A stretch of 64,000 bases of DNA, taken from positions 47,734 through 111,733 of the forward strand of contig JASAND010012636.1 of NCBI GenBank assembly GCA_030248195.1. The letters are read 5' to 3'. The position numbers and the translations under genes were made by a program. The stretch comes from Trissonchulus latispiculum. Lineage: Eukaryota > Nematoda > Enoplea > Enoplida > Ironidae. Below the pieces are notes generated by a model. That model was not told where the DNA came from and did no database searches. It worked only from the letters and a program-made list of their open reading frames with translations. Below, piece by piece: positions 10,890 through 22,289 of the stretch (the first letter of the stretch is position 1; each line of letters starts with the position of its first letter).

Positions 10890-11417
10890 TGTGAAGTTAG
10901 CACCGGCAGGAAAGATATAAATTATTCATGAGCTGCTAAGCCTAAGTGAAAATGACATTTCATTTGATGAACGTTCAATCATTTCGCATTACTCTTGTCT
11001 AAATTCGTAGGTTCGGATAGCTAATAGTGGTAGTCCTCCATATTGGGTTGGTTTGTCGCAGTGTGGGTGTAGGAGTTGATGAAGAAAGGTTGGGTTCAAA
11101 GTTGGGTGATTAGTTGTGGGTTCTTAATTATTATCCCTGTCGCTCAGTCGGCTTCGGCCGGGTTTTTGTGGTTTGATTTGTATTTTGGTAAAGTTTATAT
11201 TTTGGTTGAAATTTATGTTTTGCCTTAATTTTGTCGTCAAGTTCTTGCCTAAATCACAATAAACCGTTGTAATCATTCCGTTGATTTCTAGTTGGTCAGG
11301 TCCGAACATTGCTCCAGCGTCACACACCACGTTTGTTCACCTGTAATCGAGTTCTAGTCTAGAGAGTAAAAGTCAGGCAACATCATTTTACTAAGATCAG
11401 TATAGTCAAACTTCACA
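10890..11417 (+). repeat. Right (3') LTR, 528 bp, with internal deletion
   Basis: Co-linear with the left LTR from TGTGAAGTTAGC to CTTCACA but lacking the 617-bp block that contains the TATA box. The junction reads GGGTTTTTGTGG, where left-LTR 2,126 joins 2,744. The target duplication GTAG follows at 11,418. Confidence 0.88.
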
Positions 11418-12417
11418 GTAGCATACCACTTGTTTTTTATTTATTTTTTTTTTTATCGAGGCGCTTAGCACTTTCAGGCACTCATGGAGACCTTTTATGT
11501 GCTGCTCTCCGCATTCTGCAGAATGGCAGAAAAGAGGCGGAGAGACGAAGGTCACGGACAGAAAACATGACCCCCAAGCGGTTCTGACGTGCGGTTATTG
11601 GCCCCTGAGCTCAACGCTAAGGTGTCCGCAGTCACACACAGGGCAACTGAGATCTTAGGTACAGATAACAATTGCCCCCCGCATATCAATAGTGACTAAG
11701 ATGGAGGAAATCTGTGCACCCGCTCGGAGGGTGTGGGTGTAAAAAAGGATGAGTCAGAGGAAAAAGGAGAAGAAGTGACAAAGGAAGGAGGATAGGGATG
11801 GCCGAGCACTCAGATAGGATAGTAGGAAAGTCTGCCATTACTGTAGACTGTAAAAGTTTATTATATTTTAGCTTTAACTTGCCAGATTGAGAACAGCAAC
11901 AAACACCGGGGGACCTTTTTCACCCCCAATGCCAATTACTCTTCTCAATCCTACACAATCAAAACCAAATTTTGGTTATTAAAGACCAAGTATCAAAAGA
12001 ATTTGAAATAAACATAATTTGAAATTTATGTAGCGTTGTGATCATTTTATTATTTAAACGCGGTTCCCAACACGTTACGGTCTTGAATTGTTTTAATTAA
12101 AACATGGTTAATATCTAAAAAAATTTTTAGCAGTTTAGGCTACAGAATGCGTCATATGATCGCGATACAGGAGCAGGCACAGAAAGACCTTTTCCACCCG
12201 CCATGCCCACTACCTGTACCCAATCATATGCCACATTGTCAACGACAGCATTCGATCAAATTTACATTTAACGCTGGCTTGCATGCATCAGAAATTTTCC
12301 AAAAGCCCCTGACGACCAGCCTAAATGATGCCAATATTATAATAAAACTAAAATACCTTTTCAAAGGTCTTACCACTCGCCTGGTAACCCCTGGCGAGTG
12401 AGGGGGGCAATCCGTCG
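11418..12417 (+). repeat. Repeat R1 copy and flanking noncoding DNA
   Basis: No gene is visible. 11,480-11,720 is a longer copy of R1. Its tail (CACACACAGGGCAA... then CGCATATCAATAGTGACTA) recurs at 12,790-12,870 and reversed near 14,545-14,620. Just after it is purine-rich sequence (11,735-11,800). The remainder to 12,417 is AT-rich. Confidence 0.5.
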
Positions 12418-12423
12418 TTGGTG

Positions 12424-12458
12424 TTGTTATGGCTGTTGTTGCTGTTGTTGTACTGTTG

Positions 12459-12490
<32 letters not shown>

Positions 12491-12540
12491 GGTGGTGGTG
12501 TTGTTGTTGTTGTTGTTATTGTTGTTGTTGTTGTTGTTGT
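12424..12540 (+). repeat. Compound (GTT)n/(GGT)n microsatellite
   Basis: A (TTG)n tract passes into (GTG)n and back to (TTG)n. The Cys/Trp/Val runs in the ORFs at 12,398-12,705 are translations of this repeat and are not genes. Confidence 0.9.
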
Positions 12541-12555
12541 GGGCCTGGAGTGGGA

Positions 12556-12641
12556 AGCTTCAAGGGGATGGCTGCGAAGATAATTCGAAAATATTCGAAG
12601 TTATCATATGCTGCTAAACTTCGCAGCCATCCCCTCCAAGC
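12556..12641. repeat. Hairpin with 22-bp arms
   Basis: CTTCAAGGGGATGGCTGCGAAG at the left is matched by CTTCGCAGCCATCCCC at the right, separated by about 40 nt containing a second palindrome around TTCGAAAATATTCGAA. Confidence 0.7.
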
Positions 12642-13184
12642 GTTGGATCAGATCTCATACCACTTGTTAAAACATTTTGTAAATACGGAAGTATATAGTG
12701 TTTAACTAATTGGTTTAACCACTGGTAACCTTTAAAAGCAACCATTGATGGTAGGGTTGCACGGCTTTGTGAATACAATACGGCCCTAAGAAAGCCGCAA
12801 TCACACACAGGGCAATTGAGATCTTAGATACTGATAGATAACGATTGCCCCCGCATATCAATAGTGACTAGGATGGCTGAAACCTATATATATATATATA
12901 TATATATATATCCGCTCGTAGGGTGCAGGACCAAAAATGGGGAGACAGGGAAAGGAAGAAGTGAAGAAGAAAGAAACGAGGGGTGGTCGAGCACTCAAAT
13001 AGGAGCCTCCCCAATCCAGCATCACACAGATAACTTTGAAAACTAATATACCCAAAATCAAAAGGATGATACAAGTACAATACCTTAGCTATGCTTTCCA
13101 GGTTGATCACAAGGGTCACAGAAATCCACATTTATGAAAAGAACCATTTGGCCATCAATTTAGCCAATGTCTCGCCTTCCTAAC
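12642..13184 (+). repeat. R1 fragment, inverted-repeat terminus and (TA)n tract
   Basis: No gene is visible. 12,768-12,786 carries the reverse complement of the element end at 1,620 (GCTTTGTGAATAC...GGCCCTA). An R1 3' fragment follows, then (TA)n at 12,883-12,911. 12,912-13,184 has nothing recognisable. Confidence 0.45.
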
Positions 13185-13950
13185 GGTGGTGATTCCTTTT
13201 GGGCACACATTGTTGGTTGGCGCCTCAAATCAAGACGAAATTTGAAGAAACTTTCCAAAATAAGTTCATTTGGTGTTCTAACACCCTCCGCTCAATCCCG
13301 CTTCAAAATTTCGAGATTTCTGTTCAGGACGGTTTTTGCCAATTTCTGACAGTTGAGCAGCAACTGCATAGTTATGACTATACTCATTTGAAAGATCTCG
13401 TTGAGCTCTACATTTTTGCTTTTGGAAGCAACTTTCTAGCTCTTCTCTAGTGTGAGATATAGCCGATTTTCTTATTTTGGCGTGAGCTGCTATCATAAAC
13501 ATGTAGTTTTTGCAAAAACATGGCCAATTTTTTTCCAGCGATTGTGGAGCATTTACTATGCAAGCTAGAGGGTTGCCACTTTGTAGACGTGTTTTACACA
13601 AAAATACCCAGGGACCCTTTTTTAGGTGCCCCGATTGCTGCTTTCTAGCTAAAGTGACCGCTTGCTAAAGTTGGGAAAAGTAGGCAAAATCCAAGTTGCG
13701 CAAACATTTCAGCAAATTTCTTCATAACGAAGAGTGATTTCATGATAATTAAAAAAGGGTCCTCAGCTATTTGATAGTGGAATCGAATGATGTAACCGAT
13801 GCCGCACGAACAAATTTACTTTAGTCTGCAAAAAATCTGGAAAATTAAAGTACTTCGAAAATCCATTAAAATAGTTTCCGAAAACTGAAGTTTGTTTAAT
13901 TGAATTCATCAGAAAGAGAAAATGTTAAGCTCCATTTTGATATAATTGAC
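13185..13950 (+). mobile_element. Truncated copy of TTAA-type DNA element A
   Basis: Co-linear with 14,799-15,700, starting GGTGGTGATTCCTTTTGGGC. The upstream TTAA is mutated (CTAAC) and the right terminal repeat is missing; similarity stops at about 13,950. A 100-odd-bp segment present in the full copy (near 15,095-15,235) is absent here, so the two copies differ by an internal indel. Confidence 0.7.
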
Positions 13951-14794
13951 TAACTTCAGTTTAACTTATGTTTACGATTAACTTTGGAATAGATAAACTC
14001 AAGATTAACTTAATCTAATGCTAAACTTTTTCTCGAGATCCGATCCGCTGCTACGATGAAGAATGGTTGCTTAGACGAAGGATAAGTGCGGAAGGAAAGA
14101 ACATGGAAATGGAATACACTATAACTGAATATTTTCAATAAATGTATGGAATTTGATATTGTCAAGATGTTCGACAGAATGCCATGATCTGGTAGAAAGG
14201 AAAGAAGATATTTTTCATGCTACTGGCTTAGTAGGTTGAGGAATCATCTAAAATAAGTCAACGATCGAGCTAAGTTCAAACTAAGTTTTCTTGTACTCCG
14301 TAGAGTTGATAAATTTGATCTCGATGCATTCTGCTAGCCAGGGTATGCTTTTCTGAAGCTTTCCCTGCACTGAAACCAGCAGCTTGAAAATGATTTCAAA
14401 TACAGTAACTAAAACTTAGATCAAACAAGTGGACTTTCCTTCTTTCCTATCTTAAGACTCGGCTCTACCCCTTCGAACCTTGCTTCTGCAGCCATGTTTT
14501 TGTCCCCAGGCTTTCCGAGTAGGCCTAGCAAGGTTTCAGCCATCTTAGTCACTTGAGGTATGCGGGGGGCGAACTGTGTTGTTGACAGTCAACGTTGCCT
14601 TGGGTGTGACTGCGGCCACTGGCCAATAACCGTACACCGACTTGGCTTGGGGATCACATTTTATATCCGTGGTCTTTGCTTCTCCGCTTCTTGTCCACTT
14701 TCAAAGGACTGAGTGCCTTGGTGGTGTATGAGTCCGTAGCAAAAAATCTTTTTCTGGTTGCACCTAATCAAATTAAGAAAAAGTTAAACTAATC
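13951..14794 (-). repeat. Intergenic DNA with reversed R1 copy
   Basis: No gene is visible. 14,510-14,740 is R1 in reverse orientation and more diverged than the other copies. The remainder is AT-rich. Confidence 0.4.
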
Positions 14795-14798
14795 TTAA

Positions 14799-15779
14799 GG
14801 TGGTGATTCCTTTTGGGCACATATTGCTGGTTGACGGCTGAAAGCAAGATGAAATTCGATGAAACTTTCCAAAATAAGTTCATTTAGCATTCTAACACCC
14901 TCCGCGCAATCCCGCTTCAAAATCTCGAGATTTCTGTTCAGGACGGTTTTCGGCAATTTCTGACAGTTGAGCAGCATCTGCATAGTTATGACTATACTCA
15001 TTTGAAAGATCTCGTTGAGTTCTACATTTTTGCTTTTGGAAGCAACTTTCTCGCTCTTCCCTAGTGTGAGATATCGCCGATTTTCTTATTTTGGCGTTGA
15101 AAACTTGTCATTTTTGCAGAAATCAAAAAATCCAACATTTCTTGAACTACGCAAGCCGTAAAATTTTACTAAGGGTGTCGATTTGAAGGTCTCGTTGAGA
15201 CCGATCATCCGTGGCATGATAGTCTTCCAACTGCTATCCCGTGAGCTGCTATTATAAAAAATGTAGTTTTTGCAAAAACATGACCAAATTTTTTCCAGCG
15301 ATTGTGGAGCATTTACTATGCAAGCTAGAGGGTCGCCACTTACTAGACGTGTTTTACACAAAAATACCCAGGGACTTCTTTTTAGTTGCCCCGATTGCTG
15401 CTTCCTAGCTAAGGTGGCTGCTTGCTAAAGTTGGGAAAAGTAGGCAAAATCCAGGTTGCACAAACATTTTAGCTAATTTCTTCATAACGAAGAGTGATTT
15501 CATGATAATTAAAAAGGGTCCCCAGCTATTTGATAGTAGAATCGAATGATGTAGCTGATGCCTCACGAAAAAATTTACTTTAGTTTGCAAAAAATCTGGA
15601 AAATTAAAGTACTTCGAAAATCCAGAAAAATAGCTTCCGAAGACTGAAGCTAGTTTCATTGCATTCATTAGAAAGAGAAAATATTAAGCTCCATTTTGAT
15701 ATAAAAATGACTTTTTAATTCCAAGTAATGGATGAGTAATAAGGGTTCAAAGTTGATGTCTCCAAAAGGAATCACCACC
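14799..15779. mobile_element. TTAA-flanked DNA element A (piggyBac-like, non-autonomous), 981 bp
   Basis: Left terminus GGTGGTGATTCC and right terminus GGAATCACCACC are inverted repeats of about 17 bp. The element is flanked by TTAA at 14,795-14,798 and 15,780-15,783, the target duplication typical of piggyBac transposons. No transposase ORF is present. A truncated relative lies at 13,185. Confidence 0.75.
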
Positions 15780-15783
15780 TTAA

Positions 15784-16791
15784 GGTGCTGGTATCGTTTT
15801 GTGCAGTGCTTTTCTGCGTATTTTTTGAAACGCCATAACTTTCGCAATTGTGTGAGTTGGAAAGAGCTTTATACATCATTTTAAAGCTTATGATCTGCAG
15901 ATTCTTATGACAGTACGAAACTAGTAAAAATCTGCAGAACATAGCTAAAATTTTCCGACATACTGACATCTGACAGGTTGAATACAGACCAAAAATTTTT
16001 GAACATCGATTTCTCAAAACTGTGGAATCGGCCAAAATTTTTTCTTGTGCTGTCCTATACAGGACATGTGCGCCGAGGGACATTTTTTTGGATTTGGCTC
16101 AGCAGGTCTTAACGGACAAGAAAATCCATTAAATGTGCGGTGGCACGAAATTTTGCAACTTTGCATTGAGTTTTCTCGCAACTGGAGATGTTTTAGCTCA
16201 AACCAAGAGAAATGTCCCTCCGCAATAGTGCGAATTCTCATTCTGCCAAAAATCACGCGAATCCATTGGGTAGTTTTTGAGAAATCGATGTTCAAAACAA
16301 AATAATCGCAGTTTTGCCAAAATGGTTTTTCGGCCAAATCTCCAGCTTAGAGCAACAAACTCCAGCGAATAGGTATTAATAAAACGCGCAATTGGACGGT
16401 GTATCGATTGAGTATAAATAAACCAAAATTGTCCGTAGGATTTGGCAGTGATTTTGAAAAAACTGATTTTCTCGAAAACGGCCATTTTTGGACCCCAAAA
16501 ATCGTTTTTTGCTTATACTGACTTAACCACTAGAGATAGCTAAAAAGTTGTAAAAGCAAAAATGTTCATTTTTGTGCCCTCTTTCCAGCCATACCAACCA
16601 ATCTGGTGTCTCTACTATGTGCTGAGAGAATAATGGCAAAAACCAAAAATTTCTTATCTTTGCACCTAAAAATGCGGGACTGGTCCCAGAATGTTAAAGA
16701 GCACCGAAATAGTATATTTGGAAAGTTTCATCCACTTTCATAAAGAATTAAAGCCTATAGGGTCAAATTTACACAAAGCGATACCAGCACC
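15784..16791. mobile_element. TTAA-flanked DNA element B (piggyBac-like, non-autonomous), 1,008 bp
   Basis: Left terminus GGTGCTGGTATCGTTTTGTG pairs with right terminus CACAAAGCGATACCAGCACC. It is flanked by TTAA at 15,780-15,783 (shared with element A) and 16,792-16,795. A second copy starts at 50,178. ORFs inside (15,772-16,485, both strands) are shadows of its inverted structure, and no transposase is present. Confidence 0.78.
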
Positions 16792-16795
16792 TTAA

Positions 16796-18450
16796 GTTAA
16801 TCTGAAGTTAAACTACTTCACATGAGAATGCGTTTTGGCCAATGAAATACAGTAACGGATAGCAACCGACCAATAGCAACAAGCCATTTTAAATCTTATT
16901 TTTAGTTTAACGCACGATGCGTTGGTTCACACGAATAAGTTAAACATCCGACTATCGGTAATTCGAAGTGCAAAGCATACACTAGCCATTAGCCACACAT
17001 AAATGTAGTCGTAATGTAAATAGTTGCAATTTCTGAGTATGTAATAGCATTTATCAAATCCTATAACATAATTCTTCACCGTTCTTTCGAAATCTTTTGC
17101 AGTCTTTAGAACTAAGTATAAAATTGCAAATAATGATAAACAAATGGCGTTCTTGAAATTTAGAGAAAAATTTCGTTAAAATTTGCTAAAAATACGCCAA
17201 CATTTGTGTAACAATATCTATAAAATGCAGGCTGTATTTGGATAAATTCTATGTTTCCTAGCACTAGTAGTGGGCCTCTAAATAAAGTAGTAGTTAATCC
17301 GATGTTAAACCTGCTACGGAGCAGGATTAAAGTTTCCGATTAGGGCTACAAGCGCTAAAAATTGGATCACTACAATACCCAATTTTTTCAGACAGACAGT
17401 CAAGCAAATGAATTCCTAGTCTAAATTCTTAAACTGTTTGAAACAACACTTGTTTAATCTAATTACAGCAGAGAATCGAACGTTCATACAACAACTGATT
17501 AAAATCAAATTCTCACGATGCCAGTGGATACTCGCTCCGCTTGAAACTGACTAACAAGAAATTTCCAAAACGATACCAAAGGTCTGTCATAAAACCTTAT
17601 CGAGTAGTCGCCTTTTCAAAATACCAATAATTTGTAATCCTTTTGCTATGGAAATCATCTAAAACTTACCTATGTTGAATTTTATTGTGATTTATATAAA
17701 ATAAATACATAGTTCATTAGGTAAAGGTGAAATCGAAAACTTCGAAATCGAAAATTTGAAACAGCTCGAGCAAAAATTTTCTTTCGTTAAACTAGATCAT
17801 GAGTTCACGATTCAAGAGCCACTCTCGGTGTAGTTTAGGTGCTAGACTTGAGAACACTTTAATGACACTAGGTCCCGGGTTTATGTGAAAAGGATTAAAC
17901 ATGTGTACACTACTGCTAATTCTCTGCTACAGGCAAAGGAGTCGTTTTCACTTTTGAAACTCAGCGACTATCCAATAACCATCCATCAGTAACAATTAAA
18001 CAGCAAATTAACATAAAATATCATAAATATAGGGGATGGGCATAATACACAAATAATTGACAAGACAGAAAAGGATTACGTTCGGCGGGCAGGGAATGGT
18101 GAAGCATATCACAATAAATATTCATTCCTATGTTTACATACAGACAAAACAACATAAAATAGACGCCTATTATAAGCAATGACACTGAACAAAATAGTAA
18201 ACACTGATAAAATACAATAAATTAATTCGTAGTTTAAATTGGTATTGAGAAAAGTACGTACAGCAAAACCAAGGAATCCAAAGATTTAAACAATCTTTAA
18301 GTCATCTAGTTCGCTCCAAGAGAAAAAAATTACGGTAGGTCCCCAAACGAAGCCACTTATAAATACAACGCGTCGCACAGCAAACAGCAACTAACGCGAC
18401 GATTACTCACGCAATAAATAACAAGAAACAATAAGCATCATGCGTTATCA
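16796..18450. other. AT-rich intergenic DNA, nothing recognised
   Basis: No splice-bounded coding segment, RNA gene or clear element ends could be read in this 1.65-kb stretch. A small palindrome CCTGCTACGGAGCAGG lies near 17,315. Confidence 0.4.
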
Positions 18451-18814
18451 CACTGGCGGATCCAGGAATTGGTGACGGGGGACGGTAAAATTTTTAACCG
18501 GGGGATCTGGGGGGGGCGGTGGCCCCCAGCACAGCAGTTAAAGAAATTTTTTGTTTTTGCAACAAAATCGGTCTTCGGATTTTTTAATTTTGAAGAACTG
18601 AGAAAATTTTTTAAAATACAACACATTGTTAGTTAAAAATAGTAATTTTTCTGCAAAGATCAAATGCTTTTCAAGTTTTTTCTTCATAAATGCATTAATA
18701 TGTCGTAAAAATGAGAACCTTAATTTTTTAGTTTTTACCTTTTCCCCTATTTTTGCTTTAATCGTTCCTACCTTCGAATCTCGACTGGGAGGCCGCCCCC
18801 TGGATCCGCCCCTG
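18451..18814. mobile_element. hAT-like MITE, 364 bp
   Basis: Left terminus CACTGGCGGATCCAGG and right terminus CCTGGATCCGCCCCTG are inverted repeats of the CAGNGGCGGATCCAGG type common in hAT elements. Flanks are CGTTATCA and CGTGATCA, an 8-bp duplication with one mismatch. The interior is a G/C-rich block (GGGGGGGCGGTGGCCCCC) then AT-rich DNA. An orphan right end of the same kind sits at about 49,565-49,580. Confidence 0.75.
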
Positions 18815-19233
18815 CGTGATCATTAACACATCCAAACAATACGATGCCAGTTCAAATCTTTACACCTGGCCCTGCTAAACTGTTAACTGTCATGGACCCT
18901 AAACTGGAAGTCGAATTGAAACGTACATAGACGAGCCAATTTAGGTTTGAACTAGAAATATTGCAACTATATTAGTAAATGCCAACACGCGTCCCCTGAA
19001 ATCCAGAATAGCTAAGAAACAACAGAACGGGACACAGACAGCACAATTTCACTCAGCGGTAAAACGATACAAATAAGCCAATAGCAGAATAAATAAGCAA
19101 AAATTTCACGAAATTGTTAGCAAATAAATAACCCTCTAATTTCTTCCAGCACTGACGATAGCAATTGATCCTCACTACTTTTCCCGTCAACAGAAATAAA
19201 ATCTCCCTACAAGTAAAGAGAAACACAATTTGA

Positions 19234-19292
19234 AGATAGAATAATTTTAATAAAATAAATTAAATAACTATATAATTAAAATTATTCTATCT
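19234..19292. repeat. 59-bp palindrome
   Basis: AGATAGAATAATTTTAAT at the left is the reverse complement of ATTAAAATTATTCTATCT at the right, with a short AT loop. It could be a minimal MITE or a cruciform-forming site. Confidence 0.6.
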
Positions 19293-19878
19293 CATGTGAT
19301 TCTGGAAAGGTCCAACCACAAGGGCTGGGGTTTGAGGAATGCTACCAGACCAGGACCTAATAATATTTTAAGACTTCAGCTATTTACTATGAAACAGTAC
19401 AACATGTTGAGACTTTTGCTAGTCAAAATGCTGACTTCTAACACTTTAGTCAGTGAGATGACTGCTACTACATTTGCGCGTAATTACAAAAGTAGCTGGA
19501 TGCAAACTCTAGTCTAAACTTTATCTTTTTATTCTCATAGAGATCTTTCACAATATAACATTGTTTGCATTACGTAGTTTCCACGTAGAACCGTCGTGAG
19601 CGGAGCTCACAAACTTTGCGACTTCGCTCCCACGCTAAGGAGGTTCTCGAGCAGTTTTCAACTCATTTAACCCACTCCGCTGACCAAGCCTAGCGGTTGT
19701 TTGTTGCTCTATCGGGGATTGTGACAATTAAAAAGACTGCTACAGGAGCAACAGAAATAAAATTACGGATTTCCGACCTGGTGCTTAACAAGAAGACAAA
19801 TCGGATGAGACTGTATCGTTTGACTGTATAATGATGCACTCAGATCAATCTTTTCAACAACTAAAACAAAATAATTGT

Positions 19879-19881
<3 letters not shown>

Positions 19882-19910
<29 letters not shown>
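19882..19910. repeat. (CA)n microsatellite
   Basis: About 14 CA dinucleotides directly after the AP3D1 stop codon in the transcribed direction, where it reads (TG)n. Confidence 0.95.
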
Positions 19911-19913
<3 letters not shown>

Positions 19914-19914
19914 G

Positions 19915-22289
19915 TCACACACAAGAATTTAAGTCAAGACCATTAATGTAACAATATATCAAATCAAAATAATCTTTACTAATAGCATTAGTATGTCCTT
20001 TCTCAATATCAAAGCAAATGTATTTTGAAGAGGAACTATCATTTTTACCAGTAAAATGACCGTAGAAAGAGATCTTGGACAGGATTTCCTCAAAAGAATT
20101 ATCTGACTGAAATTTAGCAGATTTTTTACTGGGCAAATCGCTACCAGACAGAAGTTCAGCAAAGGAATCCCTGAAACGTGAAACAGACGAGTAACATTAC
20201 ATAAGTCATATATATACAACAAATATTCAGAATTATAGCATTCATGGGAAGTTTCAGCATCAACCTGACCAAGTCGGCGGTCAAGCGAAACTTAAATCAG
20301 CACACAATCCTCTTGGACAGTTAACAACTTTACACAAAAGTTTACATTAAGTGGCAGCACGAGCATCATAGTGAGCTGATTTTCATATCTTACATTATTT
20401 TCATTTTCATATCTATATAGATGATTTTCTAGCTACAAGTAAACTAGACGTATACTCTTTCAAATTTTTCGAAAAAACAAACACATATTGTACCGGCTAA
20501 GTGTACATGGCGTGGTGAATGTCATGCAAGGGAATTTCAGGCTACAATCAAGCTTATCAGGTACAAGACCATCATCTTTCTATAAACAAGATATTGCAAC
20601 AAAACATCCAGGTAACGTATTTGTTCATTTTTATTTATAAAATCTTTAGTAGCAGTTAAAAATGCTGTTTTAACATTTTGAACTATCAACACTGAAGCAC
20701 CATTACAGGGGAGCAGGACCATGATCCTTTATTAACACTGCGGTTAGCTCCAGTGGAAAATTGAACCAAACTAAAATTGAATGTATATATATTGACAATT
20801 CTTGCACAACAAAGAAACTGAACCAACGAACTACTAAACGTTGTTGCCATAAAGTGCATTACAAACCTGAACCAAATAAGAAAATGTTGCACGCAGCTTC
20901 TGTGGAATGGCAATTGACTCAACACGAAAGGAAAACACAAAATCACGGGATTCATTAGGCTCCAGAATTCGACCATCCGGAGATAACATGCTAATCTGAA
21001 TTAAAAAGCAATAAACACTAAATGTTATTATGCAAGAATTTCCAGAAGTCAGGTAGCTTTTAACAAAGACAGTAACAATGTGTAAGGGAAAGGCTTTTAC
21101 CAAAAAACCAAAGCTTTTAGCAGGAGACCACTGGTGGTTCGAGCTAAGTCAGGAGCGAATGTTTTCGACCACTTGGTGATGCTAAAGCCAGAGGGCCAAG
21201 GAATTTGGGGGGACTCTTCTAAAAATATGCTATAAATAGTGCTATTTTTATGGCATATATACACTGGTAAAGTTAATTTTGATCGCAAAACTAGGCAGAT
21301 GTGGTGGTAAAAACGGCAAAAATTAGTAAAAAATCTTCAGCGAACCCAAAAGGGGCAGCAAGTCCAGCTCGATATCACAGACAGTTCCATCAAGTTAGAA
21401 TAGACGTCTATTAATGATTAAGAATACACAATGAAGCGATTCAAGCTTCGCGCCCTTCATCAATACTCGTGACCGCACAAACGTGTTACCTAATGACCCC
21501 CTCCCACGGTGAACAACGGGTGCTCCCTCTCACTCGATTATTTCACAAGGGGTAGTAACACTCCCCCAAAGGGGTAGTAACACTCCCCCAAAGAGAAACC
21601 TGGTCACTGAGGAGAAAAATCGCCCAAAAAATGAGTTTCAAGGCTAGAATTTTAAAATTACTTTACCAAATTTTTTCATCATTGTTTTGCTAAAAAATTA
21701 CTGTTTTTCGCTAAGCAGTTGCAGAAGTTTCAACATACATGAACACGTATTTTCGGGCAAACTTGAGATAGAATAGATAGAGAGGATTCCAGTCACCGTT
21801 ACCGTGCAGAACAGCTGCCACGAGCTGACAACTGGCTCTGAAGCTTTAAGCTTGCCACACTACAACATACAGTCATTTTACAATTATAACTAGAAGTACA
21901 GTAGGTAGGTAGGTACGTAGGTAATAGCATAAACCTACATCCTTTTGCAATTTCAAGTTTAACGTGTCTAGGATATTCCATTCAAGCGAAGACAATTTGA
22001 CACTGCTGACATTCTTCACAGTAACTCGAGCCCAAGCAGCATTAGGATCACTTAGACGTGCTTCCGTATAATATTCCTACAGAAAATATAAACGTAAAGT
22101 AAAAGCAAGCAGCTACATGTCAAACAGCAGCAACTTATGGTTAACTATTAAGAAAAGCTTCAGTATAATTACGTAATACACATGTTACATTATATGCGCG
22201 TATTAAAGCAGAGCAAAGTTAAAGTAATAGGATTTCCATACCAGTCTTGCGTGCTCGTTGCCTGCCAGAAAAACAATATTGGTAAATCT
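19915..22289 (-). CDS. AP3D1: AP3D1 ear (C-terminal appendage) exons
   Basis: Residues about 895-1,112. The exons read FLAGNEHARL, ARVTVKNVSSVKLSSLEWNI, SPDGRILEPNESRDFVFSF then VESIAIPQKLRATFSYL, DKLDCSLKFPC then TTPC, and the last exon SFAELLSGSD...FEEILSKISFYGHF...YICFDIEKG, ending GLDLNSCV and TGA. These align in order with the human ear from its LLAENSYVKM start to the terminal CLLVKKGENSVSV region. The ear recruits accessory factors and regulates cargo binding. The 48-bp exon at 22,289..22,242 is the least certain by similarity but keeps phase. Confidence 0.88.

Larger units (their letters stand above)
1849..11417 (+). mobile_element. LTR retrotransposon with Gag-protease but no visible pol (non-autonomous, Gypsy-like), 9.6 kb
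   Basis: Complete insertion bounded by LTRs starting TGTGAAGTTAGCACCGG and ending CTTCACA (TG...CA), with a 4-bp target duplication GTAG at 1,845-1,848 and 11,418-11,421. It has a primer-binding site at 2,996, Gag with a CCHC knuckle, a DTG aspartic protease, and a polypurine tract immediately before the right LTR. From 7,692 to 10,873 there is about 3.2 kb with no reverse transcriptase, RNase H or integrase motif that I can see in any frame. This resembles the TR-GAG class of non-autonomous elements known from plants. Presumably it is mobilised in trans by a related autonomous element. Confidence 0.85.
18815..19914 (-). other. 3' flank and probable 3' UTR of AP3D1
   Basis: Downstream of the AP3D1 stop on the minus strand lie a (CA)n tract (19,882-19,910) and, about 380 nt on, an AATAAA (minus strand, 19,533-19,528) that could end the transcript. 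Further out, a 59-bp near-perfect palindrome occupies 19,234-19,292. No other gene is visible. Confidence 0.4.

Noticed and set aside
12398..12705. Cys/Trp/Val-repeat ORFs
   Set aside because: Translations of a (GTT)n/(GGT)n microsatellite.
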